From assembly GCF_013155125.1 (NCBI RefSeq), contig NZ_CP053564.1, forward strand, positions 5,339,501 through 5,403,500: a DNA stretch of 64,000 nucleotides, read 5' to 3'. How positions within the stretch are numbered: the first letter of the stretch is position 1; the number at the start of each line of letters is the position of its first letter. Origin of the DNA: Pseudonocardia broussonetiae. Its GTDB lineage: Bacteria; Actinomycetota; Actinomycetes; Mycobacteriales; Pseudonocardiaceae. A model generated the notes under the pieces. That model was not told the DNA's origin and ran no database searches. It saw only the letters and a program-made list of their open reading frames with translations. A program made the translations under genes and the position numbers. Of this stretch, positions 32,196-42,590 are shown piece by piece.

Positions 32196-33530
32196 ATGGT
32201 CTCCCGCACCCAGGACGACGCGCCGCTGCGCCGCGCCCTCGACGGCCGCCTGCTGACGCTGTTCGTCGTCGGCGACGTCCTCGGCGCCGGCATCTACACC
32301 CTCGTCGGCGAGGCCGCGGGCCGCGCGGGCGGTGCGCTGTGGCTCGCGCTGGCCGTCGCGCTCGGGCTGGCGCTGCTCACCGCCGCGTCCTACGCCGAAC
32401 TCGTCACGCGCTTCCCCCGGGCGGGCGGGGCCGCGGTGTTCGCGCGCCGGGCCTTCCGCAGCGAGGCCGTCGCCTTCCTCGTCGGGTTCTGCGGGATCGC
32501 GGCGGGCGTCACCAGCGTCGGGGCGCTGGCGGTCGCGTTCGGCGGGGAGTACCTCGCCGCGCTGGTCGCGCTGCCGCCCGTGCCGGTCGCCGTCGGGTTC
32601 CTCGTCGTGCTCGCCCTGCTCAACGCCCGCGGCATCACCGAGTCGATGCGCGCCAACATCGTGATGACGCTGCTAGAGTCGGCGGGGCTGGTGCTGATCG
32701 TCGTGCTCGGGGCCGTGCTCGTGGGCCGCGGCCAGGCCGACCCGGCGCAGCTGTCGGTGGTGCCGGGCGAGGGCGCGGGCGGGGTGGCCGCGGCCGTCGT
32801 CGCCGCCGCGGCGCTGACGTTCTACTCGTTCGTCGGGTTCGAGACCTCCGCGAACATGGTCGAGGAGACCGTCGACCCCCGCCGCACCTTCCCGCGCGCG
32901 CTGTTCGGCGGGCTGCTGCTGGCCGGGGCGCTGTACGTGCTGGTCGGGCTGACCGTCACGCTCACCGTCCCGCTCGACCGGCTCGCCGGCTCGACCGGGC
33001 CGCTGCTGGAGGTCGTCCGGATCGCCGACGTCGGCATCCCGCTCTGGCTGTTCTCCGTGGTCGCGCTCGTCGCGGTGACCAACACCGCCCTGCTCACCGG
33101 CATCTTCACCAGCCGCCTCGCCTACGGCATGGCCGAGGACGGGCTGCTGCCCCCGGTGCTGGCCCGCGTGCTGCCCGGGCGCCGCACGCCGTGGGTCGCG
33201 ATCGTCGCGACGACCGCACTGGCGCTGGCCCTCGCTCTCACCGGCGACCTCGCCGAGCTCGCCGACACCGTCGTCCTGCTCCTGCTGGTGAGCTTCCTCA
33301 GCACCAACGTGGCCGTGGTCGTGCTGCGCCGCCGCGACGACGGCGAGCCCGACCACTTCCGCGTGCCGCTCGTGGTCCCGGTCCTCGGCGCCCTGTCGTG
33401 CGTGGCGCTGATGGCCCAGCAGTCCGGCGCGGTCTGGCTCCGCGCCGCCCTGCTGCTCGGGCTCGGCGTCCTGCTGTACGGGGCCGAGCGGCTGCGGCGG
33501 CGGACGGCGGAGCGGACGGCGGCCCGGTAG
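32196..33530 (+). CDS. APC-superfamily amino-acid permease
   Basis: A 444-residue permease with about twelve membrane helices. The first helix shows the APC signature GDVLGAGIYTLVGE with its unwound Gly-rich substrate site, and FYSFVGFETSANMVEE is the conserved helix-6 region. It probably imports an amino acid or polyamine with protons. ATG 32196 starts after an unremarkable leader. The stop codon lies inside a hairpin shared with the convergent ackA gene. Confidence 0.88.
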   Translation: MVSRTQDDAPLRRALDGRLLTLFVVGDVLGAGIYTLVGEAAGRAGGALWLALAVALGLALLTAASYAELVTRFPRAGGAAVFARRAFRSEAVAFLVGFCGIAAGVTSVGALAVAFGGEYLAALVALPPVPVAVGFLVVLALLNARGITESMRANIVMTLLESAGLVLIVVLGAVLVGRGQADPAQLSVVPGEGAGGVAAAVVAAAALTFYSFVGFETSANMVEETVDPRRTFPRALFGGLLLAGALYVLVGLTVTLTVPLDRLAGSTGPLLEVVRIADVGIPLWLFSVVALVAVTNTALLTGIFTSRLAYGMAEDGLLPPVLARVLPGRRTPWVAIVATTALALALALTGDLAELADTVVLLLLVSFLSTNVAVVVLRRRDDGEPDHFRVPLVVPVLGALSCVALMAQQSGAVWLRAALLLGLGVLLYGAERLRRRTAERTAAR

Positions 33531-33539
33531 CGGGCCGCC
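33518..33539. terminator. bidirectional terminator hairpin overlapping the permease stop
   Basis: GGCGGCCCG and CGGGCCGCC flank GTAG. The loop contains the TAG stop of the permease, and ackA ends two bases beyond on the other strand. Confidence 0.75.
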
Positions 33540-33541
33540 GG

Positions 33542-34636
33542 TCAGCCCCGCGTGGCGGGCACCGGCACCAGCGCCCGCACCTGCTCGGCCACCACGACGT
33601 CCTCGCGCGCGGTGACCACCACCGTCCGGGCCGGTGCACCGGGAGCGCTGACGTCGGCGTCGCCGCCGGCGGCCTCGTTGGCCGCCGGGTCCAGCGCGAG
33701 GCCGAGGAACCCGAGCCCGTCGACGACCCGGGCGCGCAGGGCGGGCTGGTGCTCCCCCACCCCGCCGCTGAACGCCAGCACGTCGATCCCGCCCAGCGCC
33801 GCGGTCATGGCCGCGACCAGCGCGCGGGCGCGGTGGGCCCACACGTCGAGCGCGATCAGGGCGTCGTCGTCGCCGGTGGCGGCCATGCCGACGACGTCGC
33901 GCACGTCGGCGCTGCCGGCCAGCGCGAGGAGGCCGCTCTCGCGGTCCAGCGCCGGGCCGACCTCGTCGGCCGGGACGCCGCGGCGCACCAGGTACGGGGG
34001 CACCGACGGGTCGAGGTCGCCGCAGCGGGTGCCCATCACCAGTCCCGCCGTCGGGGTGAGGCCCATCGTCGTGTCGACCGAGCGGCCGCGGTCGACCGCG
34101 CACAGCGACGCGCCCGACCCCAGGTGCGCGGTGACGGTCCGCAGCTCCCCCACCGGGCGCCCGACGATCTCCGCGGCCCGGCGCGCCGACCACTCGTGGG
34201 CGAGGCCGTGGAAGCCGTAGCGGCGGACCCCCAGGCCGTGGCGCCAGCGGTCGGGCACGGCGTAGGTGTACGCGGCGGCGGGCAGCGACCGGTGGAACGC
34301 GGTGTCGAAGCACGCCACCTGCGCGACGCCGGGCAGCGCGGCGCGGGTGCGGCGCAGGGCGTCGACGGCCGGGGCCTGGTGCAGCGGCGCGAGGTCGGCG
34401 AGCGCCGCGATCGCGTCGACCACGGCGTCGTCGACGAAGGCGGGCCCGGTGAAGCGGGTGCCGCCGTGCACGATGCGGTGCCCGACGGCGTCGACTCCCC
34501 CCTCCGCGGCGCGGCGCTCGACGGCGTCCCCGGCGTCGGCGGGATCGACCGACTCGCTCCACACGGCCCGGTCGCCGTCGAGCAGCGACAGCTTCACCGA
34601 CGACGACCCGGCGTTGACCACCAGCACCCGCGTCAC
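33542..34636 (-). CDS. ackA: acetate kinase
   Basis: A 364-residue acetate kinase that makes ATP and acetate from acetyl phosphate. N-terminal [40 protein letters not shown] and FSGGVGEH are all family signatures. It is somewhat shorter than the roughly 400-residue norm. GTG 34636 overlaps the phosphoketolase stop by 4 bases, so the two enzymes form a coupled pathway: sugar phosphate to acetyl phosphate to acetate and ATP. Confidence 0.93.
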   Translation of the reverse strand: MTRVLVVNAGSSSVKLSLLDGDRAVWSESVDPADAGDAVERRAAEGGVDAVGHRIVHGGTRFTGPAFVDDAVVDAIAALADLAPLHQAPAVDALRRTRAALPGVAQVACFDTAFHRSLPAAAYTYAVPDRWRHGLGVRRYGFHGLAHEWSARRAAEIVGRPVGELRTVTAHLGSGASLCAVDRGRSVDTTMGLTPTAGLVMGTRCGDLDPSVPPYLVRRGVPADEVGPALDRESGLLALAGSADVRDVVGMAATGDDDALIALDVWAHRARALVAAMTAALGGIDVLAFSGGVGEHQPALRARVVDGLGFLGLALDPAANEAAGGDADVSAPGAPARTVVVTAREDVVVAEQVRALVPVPATRG

Positions 34637-37056
34637 GGGCGGGGGCCGCTCGGGTCCGGCCACACCCAGTCGCGCACGTCCGGCGCGTCCTCGCCGTGCA
34701 GGCGGGTGTGGCGGCGGCAGCGCAGCCGCTCGTCGAGCATGAACTGGCGCAGCGCGGCGTGCCGGACGGCGAGCCCGGGCACGCGGTCGATGACGTCGAC
34801 GACGAGGTGGAAGCGGTCGAGGTCGTTGAGCATCACCATGTCGAAGGGCGTGGTCGTGGTGCCCTCCTCCTTGTAGCCGCGCACGTGGATGTTGCGGTGG
34901 TTGGTGCGCCGGTAGGTCAGGCGGTGGATCAGCCACGGGTAGCCGTGGTAGGCGAACACGACGGGCTTGTCGGTGGTGAACAGGCCGTCGAACTCGCGGT
35001 CGGACAGCCCGTGCGGGTGCTCGCGCTCGTCCTGCAGACGCATGAGGTCGACGACGTTGACCAGCCGCACCCTCAGCTCGGGCAGGTGCTCGCGCAGCAG
35101 CGAGACCGCCGCGACGGCCTCCAGCGTCGGCACGTCGCCCGCGCAGCCCAGCACGACGTCGGGCTCCTGCCCGTCGTCGTTCGACGCCCACGGCCAGATC
35201 CCGATGCCCCGGGTGCAGTGGGCGACCGCCTCGTCCATCGTCAGCCACTGCGGGCCGGGGTTCTTCCCCGCGACCACCACGTTCACGTAGTTCCGGGTCC
35301 GCAGGCAGTGGTCGTAGGTCGAGAGCAGGGTGTTGGCGTCCGGCGGCAGGTACACACGGACGATCTCGGGCTTCTTGTTGAGCACGTGGTCGACGAAGCC
35401 GGGGTCCTGGTGGGAGAACCCGTTGTGGTCCTGGCGCCAGACGTGGCTGGTGAGCAGGTAGTTCAGCGACGCGATGGGCCGGCGCCACGGGATGTGGCGG
35501 CACGCGGCGAGCCACTTGGCGTGCTGGTTGAACATCGAGTCGACGATGTGGATGAACGCCTCGTAGCAGTTGAACAGCCCGTGGCGGCCGGTGAGCAGGT
35601 AGCCCTCCAGCCAGCCCTGGCACAGCTGCTCGTTGAGGACCTCGAGCACCCGGCCGGCGCGCGCGGTGTGCTCGTCGCCGTCGCGGATCTCGCCGGTGAA
35701 CTGCCGGTCGGTGGCGTCGAAGACGTCCTGGAGGCGGTTGGAGGCGGTCTCGTCCGGGCCCATGATCCGGAAGTCGTGCGGGTTGCGGCGCACGACCTCG
35801 GCGAGCCAGCGCCCGAGCACCGCGGTGGCGCCGACCGGGCCGGAGCCGGGCTCGGGGACGTCGACGCCGAACGCGGTGAAGTCGGGCAGGCGCAGGTCGC
35901 GCAGCAGCTCGCCGCCGTTGGCGTGCGGGGTCGCGCTCATCCGCTTCGTGCCGCGGGGCGCGAACGCGGCGATCTCCGGGCGCAGCGCGCCGTCCTCGTC
36001 GAACAGCTCCTCGGGCCGGTAGGAGCGCATCCACTCCTCCAGCTGGGCGCGGTGCCCGTCGTTCGTGCGGGTCTCGGCCAGCGGCACCTGGTGGGCCCGG
36101 AAGCTGCCCTCGACCTGCTTCCCGTCGACCTCCTTCGGCCCGGTCCAGCCCTTCGGCGTCCGCAGCACCAGCACCGGCCACGCCGGCCGCTCGACCTCCT
36201 CGCCCGCCTCGAGCTGCTCGGCCGCCCGCGCCCGCAGCCGGACGATCTCGCCCGTGATCTCGTCCATCACGCCGGCCATCCGCGCGTGGACCGCGGCGGT
36301 GTCCTCGCCGTCGAACCCGCCCTCCAGCACGTACGGGCGGTGGCCGTGGCCGCGGAGCTGGTCGAGCAGCTCGGACTCCGGGATCCGCGCGGCCACCGTC
36401 GAGTTTGCGATCTTGTACCCGTTGAGGTGCAGGATCGGCAGCACGGTGCCGTCGTGGACGGGGTGCACGAACTTGTTGGCCTGCCAGCTCCCCGCGAGCG
36501 CGCCGGTCTCGAACTCGCCGTCGCCGATGACGCACGCGACGAGCAGGTCGGGGTTGTCGAACGCGGCCCCGTAGGCGTGCGCCAGCGCGTAGCCCAGCTC
36601 GCCGCCCTCGTGGATCGACCCCGGCGTCTCGGGCGCCGCGTGCGACGGGATGCCGCCGGGGAAGGAGAACTGCCCGAACAGCGCCTTCATCCCCTCCGCG
36701 TCGCGCGGGACGTGGGAGTAGCGCTCGGAGTAGGTCCCCTCCAGCCACGCCGTGGCGACGACGGCCGGGCCGCCGTGGCCGGGACCGGTCACGAACAGCG
36801 CGTCGCCCTTCCCGCCGTTCCAGCCGTCGCGGCCGATGACGCGGTTGAGGTGGGCCCACAGGAACGTCAGGCCGGGGGTGGTGCCCCAGTGCCCCAGCAG
36901 CCGCGGCTTGACGTGCTCGGGGGCGAGCGGTTCGCGCAGCAGCGGGTTGTCCATCAGGTAGATCTGCCCGACGGAGAGGTAGTTGGCGGCCCGCCACCAG
37001 GCGTCGAGCGTCCGGAGGTCGGTGGTGCGGGCGGGAGTCGTCGCGGGGGCGGCCAT
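34633..37056 (-). CDS. xfp: xylulose-5-phosphate/fructose-6-phosphate phosphoketolase
   Basis: An 807-residue thiamine-diphosphate enzyme, full length for the family, cleaving xylulose 5-phosphate or fructose 6-phosphate with phosphate into acetyl phosphate. [45 protein letters not shown] (motif GGIPSH) and the GDGEFETG thiamine motif near residue 178 are clear. It is paired with ackA. Some phosphoketolases also cleave sedoheptulose 7-phosphate, the substrate of GmhA, so the enzyme may compete with heptose synthesis (inference). A SigB-like promoter lies directly upstream. Confidence 0.93.
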   Translation of the reverse strand: MAAPATTPARTTDLRTLDAWWRAANYLSVGQIYLMDNPLLREPLAPEHVKPRLLGHWGTTPGLTFLWAHLNRVIGRDGWNGGKGDALFVTGPGHGGPAVVATAWLEGTYSERYSHVPRDAEGMKALFGQFSFPGGIPSHAAPETPGSIHEGGELGYALAHAYGAAFDNPDLLVACVIGDGEFETGALAGSWQANKFVHPVHDGTVLPILHLNGYKIANSTVAARIPESELLDQLRGHGHRPYVLEGGFDGEDTAAVHARMAGVMDEITGEIVRLRARAAEQLEAGEEVERPAWPVLVLRTPKGWTGPKEVDGKQVEGSFRAHQVPLAETRTNDGHRAQLEEWMRSYRPEELFDEDGALRPEIAAFAPRGTKRMSATPHANGGELLRDLRLPDFTAFGVDVPEPGSGPVGATAVLGRWLAEVVRRNPHDFRIMGPDETASNRLQDVFDATDRQFTGEIRDGDEHTARAGRVLEVLNEQLCQGWLEGYLLTGRHGLFNCYEAFIHIVDSMFNQHAKWLAACRHIPWRRPIASLNYLLTSHVWRQDHNGFSHQDPGFVDHVLNKKPEIVRVYLPPDANTLLSTYDHCLRTRNYVNVVVAGKNPGPQWLTMDEAVAHCTRGIGIWPWASNDDGQEPDVVLGCAGDVPTLEAVAAVSLLREHLPELRVRLVNVVDLMRLQDEREHPHGLSDREFDGLFTTDKPVVFAYHGYPWLIHRLTYRRTNHRNIHVRGYKEEGTTTTPFDMVMLNDLDRFHLVVDVIDRVPGLAVRHAALRQFMLDERLRCRRHTRLHGEDAPDVRDWVWPDPSGPRP

Positions 37057-37065
37057 GGGACGTGG

Positions 37066-37090
37066 CTACCCGCGCACCGCGCCCTCACCC
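37066..37090 (-). promoter_or_regulatory. possible SigB/SigF-like promoter (GGGT-N15-GGGTAG)
   Basis: Minus-strand GGGT, 15 bases, GGGTAG, ending 10 bases from the phosphoketolase ATG. The -10 is good; the -35 fits only the loose GNNT form. Confidence 0.45.
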
Positions 37091-37125
37091 CTGTGCGCAC
37101 CCCGCTCGCCACCCGTCCGCCCCGG

Positions 37126-37180
37126 TTGCAGCAAGGCCACCTTCACGCAAGGAACCGTCCACAAGGTGGCCTTGCTGCAA
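37126..37180. repeat. 18-bp perfect inverted repeat, copy 1
   Basis: TTGCAGCAAGGCCACCTT and its exact complement flank a 19-base loop. It sits between divergent genes, so it is not a simple terminator there. A second copy lies at 59120-59176. Confidence 0.93.
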
Positions 37181-37230
37181 TACGGGGGACGGCGGCATGG
37201 ACGCCCCCACCCCCGGGTACGCGGGCGGCC

Positions 37231-38976
37231 ATGACGACCACCCCCGTCCGGCCGGAACCGGTGATCACCCCGGCCCGCACGGCGCGCGGCTCGCGGATCG
37301 CCCACCTGCTGCGCACCACCGATCCCAAGGACATCGGGGTGCTCTACCTGGTCACCGCGTTCACGTTCTTCCTCGTCGGCGGCGCGATGGCGCTGCTGAT
37401 GCGCGGGGAGCTGGCCGTGCCGGGGCAGCAGTTCCTCTCCGGCGAGCAGTACAACCAGCTCGTCACGATGCACGGCACCGTGATGCTGCTGCTCTACGCG
37501 ACGCCGATCCTGTTCGGGTTCGCCAACTACGTCCTGCCGCTGCAGATCGGCGCGCCGGACGTCGCCTTCCCGCGGCTCAACGCCTTCTCCTACTGGCTGT
37601 TCCTGTTCGGGTCGCTGATCGTGCTGTCGGGGTTCCTCACCCCGGGCGGCGCCGCCGACTTCGGCTGGTACGCCTACGCCCCGCTCTCCGGGCCGACCTA
37701 CTCCCCCGGCCCCGGGGCGACGCTGTGGTTCTCCGGGCTGATCGTGTCCGGGCTCGGCACCATCCTGGGCGCGGTCAACATGGTGACGACGGTGATCTGC
37801 CTGCGGGCGCCCGGCATGACGATGTTCCGGATGCCGATCTTCTGCTGGAACATCCTGGTCACCTCGATCCTGGTCCTGGTGGCGTTCCCGATCCTCACCG
37901 CCGCCCTGTTCGGCCAGCTCGCCGACCACCACCTCGGCAGCCACGTGTTCGACCCCGAGCACGGCGGCGCGGTGCTGTGGCAGCACATGTTCTGGTTCTT
38001 CGGCCACCCCGAGGTCTACATCGTGGCGCTGCCGTTCTTCGGGATCATCACCGAGATCATCCCGGTGTTCAGCCGGAAGCCGTTGTTCGGCTACAAGACG
38101 ATGGTGTTCGCGACGATCGCGATCACCGTCCTGTCGGTGGCGGTCTGGGCGCACCACATGTTCGCCACCGGCGCGGTGCTGCTCGCGTTCTTCTCGTTCA
38201 CGACGTTCCTCATCGCGATCCCGACCGGCATCAAGTTCGTCAACTGGATCGGCACGATGTGGAAGGGGAAGATCACCTTCGAGTCGCCGATGCTGTTCGC
38301 CGTCGGGTTCCTGGTGACGTTCCTGTTCGGCGGGCTCACCGGCGTCCTGCTGGGCTCGCCGCCCCTGGACTTCCACCTCAACGACACCTACTTCGTCGTC
38401 GGCCACTTCCACTACGTGCTGTTCGGCACGATCGTGTTCTCCGTCTTCGCCGGGATCTACTTCTGGTTCCCGAAGATGACGGGCCGGTTCATGGACGAGC
38501 GGCTGGGCCGCGTGCACTTCTGGACGATGTTCATCGGTTTCCACATGACGTTCCTGGTGCACCACTGGCTGGGCCCGCAGGGCATGCCGCGCCGCTACGT
38601 CGACTACCAGCCGCAGGACGACTTCACGGTGCTGAACACCATCTCCTCGGTCGGTGCGTTCCTGCTCGGGATCTCGACGCTGCCGTTCCTGTGGAACGTC
38701 GCCCGCAGCTACCGCCACGGCCGCCGCACCACCGCCGACGACCCCTGGGGCTTCGGCAACTCCCTGGAGTGGGCGACGTCCAGCCCGCCCCCGCGGCACA
38801 ACTTCCACGAGCTCCCGCGCATCCGCTCCGAGCGCCCCGCCTTCGAGCTGCACTACCCGCACCTGGTCGAGCGCTACCGCCGCGAGGCCCACGTCAGCCG
38901 AGCGACGCCGGCCGAGCGCGCGGCGCAGGGCGTGGGCCGCGAGCAGCAGCCCGACGACGACCCCACATCGCGCTGA
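37231..38976 (+). CDS. ctaD: cytochrome c oxidase subunit I
   Basis: A 581-residue heme-copper oxidase subunit I with twelve membrane helices. TMHGTVM carries a heme a ligand, and GHPEVYI the CuB histidine, the proton-channel Glu and the Tyr of the His-Tyr crosslink. WAHHMF supplies CuB ligands and GHFHYVLFG the heme a3/a ligands. The E and Y in GHPEVYI place it in the A1 type. No other oxidase subunit gene is present, so it is probably a separately located copy that uses subunits encoded elsewhere. It diverges from phosphoketolase. Confidence 0.95.
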   Translation: MTTTPVRPEPVITPARTARGSRIAHLLRTTDPKDIGVLYLVTAFTFFLVGGAMALLMRGELAVPGQQFLSGEQYNQLVTMHGTVMLLLYATPILFGFANYVLPLQIGAPDVAFPRLNAFSYWLFLFGSLIVLSGFLTPGGAADFGWYAYAPLSGPTYSPGPGATLWFSGLIVSGLGTILGAVNMVTTVICLRAPGMTMFRMPIFCWNILVTSILVLVAFPILTAALFGQLADHHLGSHVFDPEHGGAVLWQHMFWFFGHPEVYIVALPFFGIITEIIPVFSRKPLFGYKTMVFATIAITVLSVAVWAHHMFATGAVLLAFFSFTTFLIAIPTGIKFVNWIGTMWKGKITFESPMLFAVGFLVTFLFGGLTGVLLGSPPLDFHLNDTYFVVGHFHYVLFGTIVFSVFAGIYFWFPKMTGRFMDERLGRVHFWTMFIGFHMTFLVHHWLGPQGMPRRYVDYQPQDDFTVLNTISSVGAFLLGISTLPFLWNVARSYRHGRRTTADDPWGFGNSLEWATSSPPPRHNFHELPRIRSERPAFELHYPHLVERYRREAHVSRATPAERAAQGVGREQQPDDDPTSR

Positions 38977-39014
38977 CCTGTCCGACCACCGAGAGACGAC
39001 CCGAGAGGAACGCC

Positions 39015-39362
39015 GTGTCCGAGCGCACCGACCTGCCCCTGCCCGACTACGACCACCTGACCACCGGTGACCTCGCCGGCCGCGTGCGCACGCTGCCCGC
39101 CGGCCCGCTGCGCGAGCTGATCGCGCACGAGGAGGCGCACGGGAACCGCCTGCCGGTGCTGGAGGTGCTGCGCACCCGCCTGGCCGACGTCGAGGACGGC
39201 GCCCCGCTCTCGGGCGGCGACCCCGCGGCGGCCCGCCCGGAGCAGGCCCCCGCACCCGACGGCGGCTCCGACGTGAGCGAGGCGGGGGCCCAGGTGAACA
39301 ACCAGCCGCTGCGCCACGGAGTCGCCGGTCAGACCCCGAACCGCGACATCCGCGGCCGCTGA
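39015..39362 (+). CDS. small actinobacterial protein (DUF8129-like)
   Basis: A 115-residue protein. The first 60 residues (LPLPDYDHLTTGDLAGRVR, then RELIAHEEAHGNRLPVLEVLRTRL) match a recurrent actinobacterial helical domain, usually annotated as DUF8129 or lipid-droplet-associated. The tail is polar and disordered. GTG 39015 follows GAGAGGAA. It may be co-transcribed with ctaD, 38 bases upstream. Function is unknown. Confidence 0.7.
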   Translation: MSERTDLPLPDYDHLTTGDLAGRVRTLPAGPLRELIAHEEAHGNRLPVLEVLRTRLADVEDGAPLSGGDPAAARPEQAPAPDGGSDVSEAGAQVNNQPLRHGVAGQTPNRDIRGR

Positions 39363-39400
39363 GGCCGTCCGGCGCAGCGGGAGCAGGACCAGCAGCAGGA

Positions 39401-39425
39401 GTTTGATCTGCCGACCACGGGGCAT
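39401..39425 (+). promoter_or_regulatory. SigB/SigF-like promoter, GGGCAT variant (GTTT-N15-GGGCAT)
   Basis: GTTT, 15 bases, GGGCAT, ending 9 bases before ATG 39435. Same variant and spacing as at 22276-22300. Confidence 0.55.
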
Positions 39426-39434
39426 CTGAAGGTC

Positions 39435-40085
39435 ATGATGCTGAATCGGGCCCCCGGCGTGTACCGGGCCCAGAGCGACACCGAGGTCCTCATCGACGTG
39501 ATGCAGCGCGGCGGCTACGCCGACGGCCGCCACGTGCTCGACGTCGGCACCGGCTCCGGTGCCATCGCCCTCGCGGCCGCCCGGGCCGGTGCCGCGTCGG
39601 TGACCGCGGTGGACCTGTCCGCCCGCTCCGTCGCCGCCGCACGACTCAACGCCCGCCTGGCCGGGCTCGACATCGACGTCCGCCGCGGCGACCTGTTCGC
39701 GCCCCTGACCGGGCGGCGGTTCGACCTCGTCGTCAGCAACCCGCCCTACGTCCCGGCGGTCACCGACCGCCTGCCGCGCCACAGTCGGGCCCGCTGCTGG
39801 GACGCCGGCGTCGACGGCCGGACGCTGATCGACCGGATCTGCGCGGGCGCGGGCGACGTCCTCACCCCCGACGGGCAGATCCTGCTCGTGCACTCCGCGC
39901 TGTGCGGCACGCAGGCCACCGTCGACGCGCTCGGCGACGCGGGCTTCGTGCCGTCGGTCCTCGCGCGCGTCACCATCCCGTTCGGCCCGGTGATGCGGGG
40001 CCGCGCCGCGATGCTGGAGGAGCGGGGCCTGATCGCCGAGGGCGAGCGGTTCGAGGAGCTCGTCGTCGTCAGCGGGATGCGCTGA
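39435..40085 (+). CDS. HemK-like class I methyltransferase
   Basis: A 216-residue SAM-dependent methyltransferase. LDVGTGSGAIALAAA is the SAM-binding loop and VVSNPPYVP the NPPY motif, as in N5-glutamine or N6-adenine methyltransferases (PrmC/HemK-like). It lacks the N-terminal PrmC domain, so the target is uncertain. Two adjacent ATGs (39435, 39438) are possible starts. A GGGCAT-type stress promoter precedes it. Confidence 0.8.
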   Translation: MMLNRAPGVYRAQSDTEVLIDVMQRGGYADGRHVLDVGTGSGAIALAAARAGAASVTAVDLSARSVAAARLNARLAGLDIDVRRGDLFAPLTGRRFDLVVSNPPYVPAVTDRLPRHSRARCWDAGVDGRTLIDRICAGAGDVLTPDGQILLVHSALCGTQATVDALGDAGFVPSVLARVTIPFGPVMRGRAAMLEERGLIAEGERFEELVVVSGMR

Positions 40086-40161
40086 GGTCCCTGCGGGACC
40101 GACCGGGGTGCGCGGGCGGACCACCGTGCCCGTACGGTCGACCCGTGCGAGGACGGCGGCG

Positions 40162-42012
40162 GTGACCCGACCCCCCGAACCCACCGCGGCACGCGCGCCG
40201 GACCCGTCCGGGGCGGCCGCGTTCGAGGACCTGCCCACCCCGGTCTGGGAGACCACGGGTCCCGACCACCGGGTCGGCACGGCCAACCGCGCCGCCCGGG
40301 AGCTCGTGGGCGGACCCTCCCCCCTGGGGCGGCCGCTGCACCGCGCGCTTCCCGGCCTCGACGCCGACGCCCTCGCGCGGGTGGCGGCGGTGCGCGCGGG
40401 CGGGGCGCCCGAGCGCGTGGTCTGGGTGATCGACCTCGACGGGCGGCGGGCGGTGCTCGAGGCCGACCTCGTCCCGGTCGCCCGACCGGGCCCCGACGGC
40501 GCGGGCGTGCTGGTCCAGGCCCGGGAGGTCGACGGCCCGGGCTCCGACCGCGCCGCCACGCGCACCGCGCAGCAGGCGCTGCTGCCCGGGACGCTGCCCG
40601 TGCTGCCCGGGTTCGAGCTGGCCGGCCGCTACGTCCCCGGCGCCGTGGCGACGGGTGGCGACTGGTTCGACGTGGTCGTGACCGACGACGGCGCCGTCGT
40701 GCTGCAGACCGGCGACGTCGTGGGCGACGGGCCGGCCGCCGCGGCCGCGATGGCCTCGCTGCGCGCGGTCCTGCGCACCGCGCTCGCCGAGGGCACCGGG
40801 CTCGCCGACGCGCTGGCCCTGCTCGACCGCGCCGCCGGCCGGGACGCCGACGGCCGCGGTGCCGCCGTGTGCGTCGTCGTGCTCGACCCGACCACCGGCG
40901 CGTTCGCCCACGCCCGCTGCGGCCACCCGGCCCCCGCGGTGCGGGGCGTCGACGGCGCCCTGCGCCTGCTCGACGCCGGGGGCGCCCCGCCGCTGGGCCT
41001 CGACGCCGCCCCGCCCGTCGTCGACCACGACCGGCTGGAGCCCGGGGAGACGCTGCTGCTGCACACCCGCGGCCTCCTCGCCCGGACGGGCGCGCTGCCC
41101 GCCGCCCTGCCCGTGCCCGCCCCCGGCGCGCACGGTCCCCGGGCCGCGGGTCCCGCCGACGCCGTCTCCGACGCGCTGCTGGGCGCGCTGCTGCCCCGCC
41201 CGCTCGACGGCGACGTAGCCCTGCTCGCCGCCCACCGCCGCGACGAGCCCGTCCGCGAGCTCCTGCTGGCGATGCCCGCCGACGTGGGGCGCCTCGGCGA
41301 CCTGCGCGAACGGCTCACCGCGTGGCTCGACGCCCTGGACGTCGCCGTCGAGACGCTCACCGCCCTCCCGCTGGTCGTCACCGAGCTGGCCAGCAACGCC
41401 GTGGAGCACGCCTACGCCGATGTCGACGCGCCCGGGGAGGTCCGGGTGAGCGTCGTGCTCGAGCGCACCGGCGACGTCCGCGTCGTGGTGGAGGACGACG
41501 GGCGGTGGCGCCCGGACCCCGGACCCGGACCGGACCGGCACGCGGGCGGGCTGGGCCTGGTCGTCGTGCACGAGCTCGCCCGCACCGTCGACATCGACAC
41601 CGGGTCCTCGGGCACCCGGGTCACCGCCGTCTGCGCCGCCCGCCGCCCCGCGGTCGTCAGCCGCGGCGCCGTACCGGCCCTGCGGATCGTCGGTGACCCG
41701 CTCACCCTGCACGACCGCCCCGGCACGCCGCCGGCCGTGGTCGTGGCCGGCCCGGTCGACACCGCGACCGTCGCGCAGCTGCGCGCGGCCGTGCTGCGGG
41801 TGTCGGCGGGGGGCACGCGCCCGGTGGTCGTGGACCTCACCGCCGCCACCGTCCTGTCCAGCGCCGGGGTGCGCCTGCTGCACGAGACCACCGGGTTCCC
41901 GGTGCCGCCGCAGGTCGTGGCGCCGGGCGGTACGCCCTCCGGGGAGGTCCTGCGCATGACCGGGTTCACCCGTCGGCCCGACACGGGGGGCCGATCCGGT
42001 GCCCGCACTTGA
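40162..42012 (+). CDS. SpoIIE phosphatase with HATPase and STAS domains
   Basis: A 616-residue multidomain regulator. A PAS-like N-terminus (about 10-130) is followed by a PP2C/SpoIIE phosphatase (about 150-385; GGDWFD, TGDVVGDG and DGDVALLAAH metal motifs). A GHKL ATPase comes next (about 395-515; VVTELASNAVEHAY, GGLGLVVVHELA) and a STAS domain (about 530-600; VLSSAGVRLL with the phospho-acceptor Ser). Phosphatase, anti-sigma kinase and antagonist in one chain form a complete partner-switching module. GTG 40162 is chosen; GTG 40126 is an alternative. It is followed by two STAS genes. Confidence 0.85.
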   Translation: MTRPPEPTAARAPDPSGAAAFEDLPTPVWETTGPDHRVGTANRAARELVGGPSPLGRPLHRALPGLDADALARVAAVRAGGAPERVVWVIDLDGRRAVLEADLVPVARPGPDGAGVLVQAREVDGPGSDRAATRTAQQALLPGTLPVLPGFELAGRYVPGAVATGGDWFDVVVTDDGAVVLQTGDVVGDGPAAAAAMASLRAVLRTALAEGTGLADALALLDRAAGRDADGRGAAVCVVVLDPTTGAFAHARCGHPAPAVRGVDGALRLLDAGGAPPLGLDAAPPVVDHDRLEPGETLLLHTRGLLARTGALPAALPVPAPGAHGPRAAGPADAVSDALLGALLPRPLDGDVALLAAHRRDEPVRELLLAMPADVGRLGDLRERLTAWLDALDVAVETLTALPLVVTELASNAVEHAYADVDAPGEVRVSVVLERTGDVRVVVEDDGRWRPDPGPGPDRHAGGLGLVVVHELARTVDIDTGSSGTRVTAVCAARRPAVVSRGAVPALRIVGDPLTLHDRPGTPPAVVVAGPVDTATVAQLRAAVLRVSAGGTRPVVVDLTAATVLSSAGVRLLHETTGFPVPPQVVAPGGTPSGEVLRMTGFTRRPDTGGRSGART

Positions 42013-42460
42013 CCCGCCCGCCCGCGGGCGTACGGTGGTCCCGGTCCGCACCGTCGGCTCCGAAGGGGATGCGGAGCGCTTGGACCCCTCCATTGTCCCA
42101 CTGCACACCGTCCGCGTCGGCGACCCGGACGCCGACGACGTGGTCGTGTGCGAGGTCCGCGGCGAGATCGACGTGAGCAACGTCGGCGAACTGCACGCGG
42201 GACTCGCCGAGGCCTTCGCGCGCGGCCGGGCCGTGGTCGTCGACCTGAGCCGCGTGCACTTCTTCGCCTCCGCGGGTATCCGCGCCCTGTTCGACGCGTG
42301 CGCCGACCACTCGCCCGACCGCCCGATGGCCGTCGTGACCGGCCCGGGCGTGCGCACCATCCTGCGGATCTGCGGGCTGGCCTCGGTCGCGCCGTGCCTG
42401 TCCGACCGCGAGGCGGCCGCCCGGGCGTGCGGCGACGCGCTGTCCGGCCGGCGCAGCTGA
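41999..42460 (+). CDS. STAS anti-sigma factor antagonist
   Basis: Up to 153 residues. A STAS domain with VVCEVRGEIDVSNVGEL and VVDLSRVHFFASAGIRAL; the Ser in FASAG aligns with the phosphorylated serine of SpoIIAA. It would bind and release an RsbW-type kinase. GTG 41999 overlaps the SpoIIE gene. The domain could also start at TTG 42080 behind GATGCGGAG, which would give about 126 residues, so the start is uncertain. Confidence 0.78.
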   Translation: MPALDPPARGRTVVPVRTVGSEGDAERLDPSIVPLHTVRVGDPDADDVVVCEVRGEIDVSNVGELHAGLAEAFARGRAVVVDLSRVHFFASAGIRALFDACADHSPDRPMAVVTGPGVRTILRICGLASVAPCLSDREAAARACGDALSGRRS

Positions 42461-42590
42461 GTCCGTACGTCCGCATCGCGGGATGCTCCCGTTCGGGGGC
42501 GCCGCTCCGTACGCGCGGTGCTACTGTCGGATCTTCCGCCGCTCCCCCTGACCCCGCGGGCGGCTCCAGCAGCACGTCCGTGGGGGTCTC

